Notes under the pieces: model-generated | Told to the model about the DNA's origin: nothing | What the model saw: only the letters and a program-made list of their open reading frames with translations | The model's database searches: none | Position numbers and translations under genes: made by a program | Origin: a virus | Length of the DNA stretch: 53,636 nt | Strand: one strand, 5' to 3' | Virus record (IMG/VR): IMGVR_UViG_3300009181_000097 | Span: 1-53,636 of that record | Shown: piece after piece, positions 51,726 through 53,636 of the stretch | Layout: every line of letters begins with the position of its first letter | Numbering within the stretch: position 1 is the first letter of the stretch

Positions 51726-53636
51726 ATGCTACAGCAACAGACAACCAGGAGCACCGGCATGAAGCCGCCCATCGCCCCGCAGGGGAAGACGATCGAGGAG
51801 AAGTACCGTAAACTGTCGGACATCGAGCACTGCCTCGAGCGTCCCGGCATGTACGTCGGTTCCATCAAGCCCCGCGAGGAGGAGGTTTACCTCCTCGGAG
51901 CTGAGGACAAGTTTGAGGTCCGCAAGGTGACCTACAATCCCGCTTTTCTCAAGATCTTCGATGAGATCGTCTCGAACTCGATCGACGAGCATCGCCGTAA
52001 CCCGAAGCTCAATGAGGTGAAGGTTACCGTCGATCAGTCGACGGGCGTTGTCGTTGTCTGGGATAACGGCGGAATTCCCGTTGTGAAGCATGCCCAGTAC
52101 GACGAGTGGGTTCCCGAGATGATCTTCTCGAACCTTAAGGCGGGCTCAAATTTCAACGATGACGAGGAGCGGCTTGTCGCTGGCACGAACGGTGTCGGCT
52201 CGACCCTCACGAATATCTTCTCTCTGAAGTTCCGCATCCGAACGGCGGACAAGAAGCATGCCTTTCAGCAGACCTTCACGAACAACATGCGTGAGCGAAC
52301 GGCACCGAAGGTTCTCGAGTGGAAGGAGGGTTTCACAGAGATCATGTTCCAGCCCGACCTTGCACGCTTCGGGATGGAGCGGATCGATGACGTTCACCTT
52401 GAGCTCATGCGGAAGCGCTGCATCGACCTCGCTGCGTGCAATCCCGGTCTCAAGATGAGCTTCAACGGGGTCGAGCGCAAGTTCAAGAGCTTCGCAGACT
52501 ACAGCAGAATGTACACCGATCTTGTTGTGTTCGAGGATGCACAACGCTGGCGGGTTGGCATCGCGCCAAGCGCAGGCTCGTTCACGCAGGTCTCGTTCGT
52601 CAACTCGGTCGAGACGAAGGACGGCGGCACACACATCGACTACGTGATGTCGCAGATCTCGGATTGGATGCGTGAGAAGGTGAAGAAGAAGCACAAGATC
52701 GAGCTTCGGCCCGCAGAGCTCAAGAATCATTTCATGCTCTTCGTGCAAGCTGATATCGTCAACCCTGCCTTCTCGTCGCAGACGAAGGAGAAGATGATCA
52801 CGGAATCCCGTGACTTCGGCTCCCAGTTCAAGCTCAGTGACAAGGCACTGAAGGCGATCTTCGATTCGGAGATCATCCAGCGCATCCTCGATTGGGCCCA
52901 GCAGAAGGCGCTTGCCGACGAGCGCAAGCAGCTCCGTGAGCTCAACAAGAGCCTCAGCAAGGAGAAGGTCCTAAAGCTTGTCGACGCGAAGGGTAAGGAC
53001 CGCGAGAAGTGCACGCTCAGCCTGTACGAGGGTGACTCCGCTATGAGCGCCTTCCGTAAGTTCCGTGAGCCCACGACCCAGGGCGCCTTCCCGCTTCGCG
53101 GAAAGTTCATCAATGTCACCGAGCTGCCGAACACACGCGTCATCCAGAACCAGGAGGTGAAGGATCTCCTCACGGCGATCGGTCTGAAGATGGGAGAGCC
53201 ACCGAAGGACCTCCGCTACGGTAAGGTCCTCATCTACTCCGATGCAGACCCTGACGGTGATTCGATTGCCGGTCTCCTGATGAACTTCTTCGGGAGATAC
53301 TGGCCCGAGATGTTCGAGCAGGGACGAATCTGCCGGGTGGAGACCCCTCTCGTAGTTGCGAAGCGGAAGGATGAGAAGATCCCGTTCTACACGGCGAGCG
53401 ACTTCGATGCCTGGCAGTCGAAGCAGAAGGACCTCACGAAGTGGGACATCGCCTACAAGAAGGGTCTCGCAGCTCTCGAGGATGAGGAGTACAAGGAGAT
53501 CATTCAGAACCCTCGGATGTTCTCGATCTCCGGTGGCAGCGAGCTCACTCCCACCCTCAACGCTTGGTTCGCAAGCGATCCCGCGACCCGCAAGCAGAAG
53601 ATCCTCGGTGAAAGCGTGCCTGAGGTCGACGAGTAA
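51726..53636 (+). CDS. DNA topoisomerase II large subunit (T4 gp39/gp60-like)
   Basis: 636 residues from ATG 51726 (leaderless), or 625 from ATG 51759, which has CAGGAG. GHKL ATPase: IFDEIVSNSIDEH, VWDNGGIPV, GTNGVGSTLTNIFS. The transducer follows, and TOPRIM motifs SLYEGDSA and YSDADPDGDSI. It supplies the ATPase and TOPRIM halves in one chain, where T4 splits them as gp39 and gp60; a breakage/reunion subunit (gp52-like) is expected elsewhere. Changes DNA topology in replication. Stop is the window's last base. Confidence 0.93.
   Translation: MLQQQTTRSTGMKPPIAPQGKTIEEKYRKLSDIEHCLERPGMYVGSIKPREEEVYLLGAEDKFEVRKVTYNPAFLKIFDEIVSNSIDEHRRNPKLNEVKVTVDQSTGVVVVWDNGGIPVVKHAQYDEWVPEMIFSNLKAGSNFNDDEERLVAGTNGVGSTLTNIFSLKFRIRTADKKHAFQQTFTNNMRERTAPKVLEWKEGFTEIMFQPDLARFGMERIDDVHLELMRKRCIDLAACNPGLKMSFNGVERKFKSFADYSRMYTDLVVFEDAQRWRVGIAPSAGSFTQVSFVNSVETKDGGTHIDYVMSQISDWMREKVKKKHKIELRPAELKNHFMLFVQADIVNPAFSSQTKEKMITESRDFGSQFKLSDKALKAIFDSEIIQRILDWAQQKALADERKQLRELNKSLSKEKVLKLVDAKGKDREKCTLSLYEGDSAMSAFRKFREPTTQGAFPLRGKFINVTELPNTRVIQNQEVKDLLTAIGLKMGEPPKDLRYGKVLIYSDADPDGDSIAGLLMNFFGRYWPEMFEQGRICRVETPLVVAKRKDEKIPFYTASDFDAWQSKQKDLTKWDIAYKKGLAALEDEEYKEIIQNPRMFSISGGSELTPTLNAWFASDPATRKQKILGESVPEVDE

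Noticed and set aside
1-53636. tRNA genes, integrase, transposase or CRISPR
   Set aside because: No convincing cloverleaf, recombinase motif or repeat-spacer pattern was seen by eye; a tRNA scan could still find a weak one.

Overview
This window is part of a large, lytic-looking tailed phage genome (Caudoviricetes, probably a T4-like myovirus from an environmental sample). It is gene-dense, mostly rightward and GC-rich, with very short gaps and many ATGA, GTGA or TGATG start/stop overlaps. Hallmarks are a T4-type DNA ligase, a T4 Rnl1-type RNA ligase, a type II topoisomerase large subunit, a phage GroEL, a 5'-3' exonuclease, a phage sigma-70-like factor, tail adhesins, a holin-like cluster and many small conserved phage proteins. 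No integrase, tRNA, rRNA, CRISPR array or insertion sequence was seen. The host is not identifiable from the sequence. A Flp-type prepilin and an exported protein reminiscent of delta-proteobacterial surface proteins suggest a Gram-negative host with Tad-type pili (inference).

Layout. 1-6435: virion-type proteins (low-complexity Ala/Pro proteins, large helical proteins, a pterin-dehydratase-like protein), partly under ATATTTA-type late promoters. 6485-12800: exonuclease, GroEL, split sigma factor plus HTH partner, GapR-like protein, GIY-YIG protein. 12784-16998: Dps/ferritin-like protein (minus strand) and a structural block with a probable -1 frameshift gene. 17059-25663: UV-damage endonuclease, metallopeptidase-like protein, DUF3310, nucleotidyltransferase, more virion proteins and a secreted OmpA-like protein. 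25640-27578 (minus strand): four membrane/coiled-coil proteins, probably a holin/lysis or envelope module. 27641-46511: accessory and replication region with PD-(D/E)XK nuclease, AAA+ ATPase, metallophosphoesterase, RNA ligase and DNA ligase, interspersed with about 30 copies of one small protein family. 46549-50598: late operon of tail fibre, lectin-fold adhesin, PA14 adhesin, Flp prepilin, exported protein and HAD phosphatase. 50603-53636: small proteins, a papain-like/NlpC-type protein and the topoisomerase subunit, which ends exactly at the window edge.

The most unusual content is a hugely expanded family of 57-95-residue proteins starting with Met-Lys-Pro-Gly-Asp-Leu (called the PGD family here), with about 35 members, several fused to other domains. 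Many are joined head-to-tail by an exactly 14-nt overlap in which one DNA string encodes the upstream C-terminus and stop, the ribosome-binding site, and the downstream start. Two promoter classes organise the window. One is (G/A)TGCAA-N17-TGG-TANNNT with an almost invariant 17-nt spacer; it often puts the start ATG exactly at the expected transcription start, implying leaderless mRNAs. The other is ATATTTA, placed before virion genes. A sigma factor without a recognisable region 4.2, followed at once by a separate HTH protein, is a candidate for reading one class.
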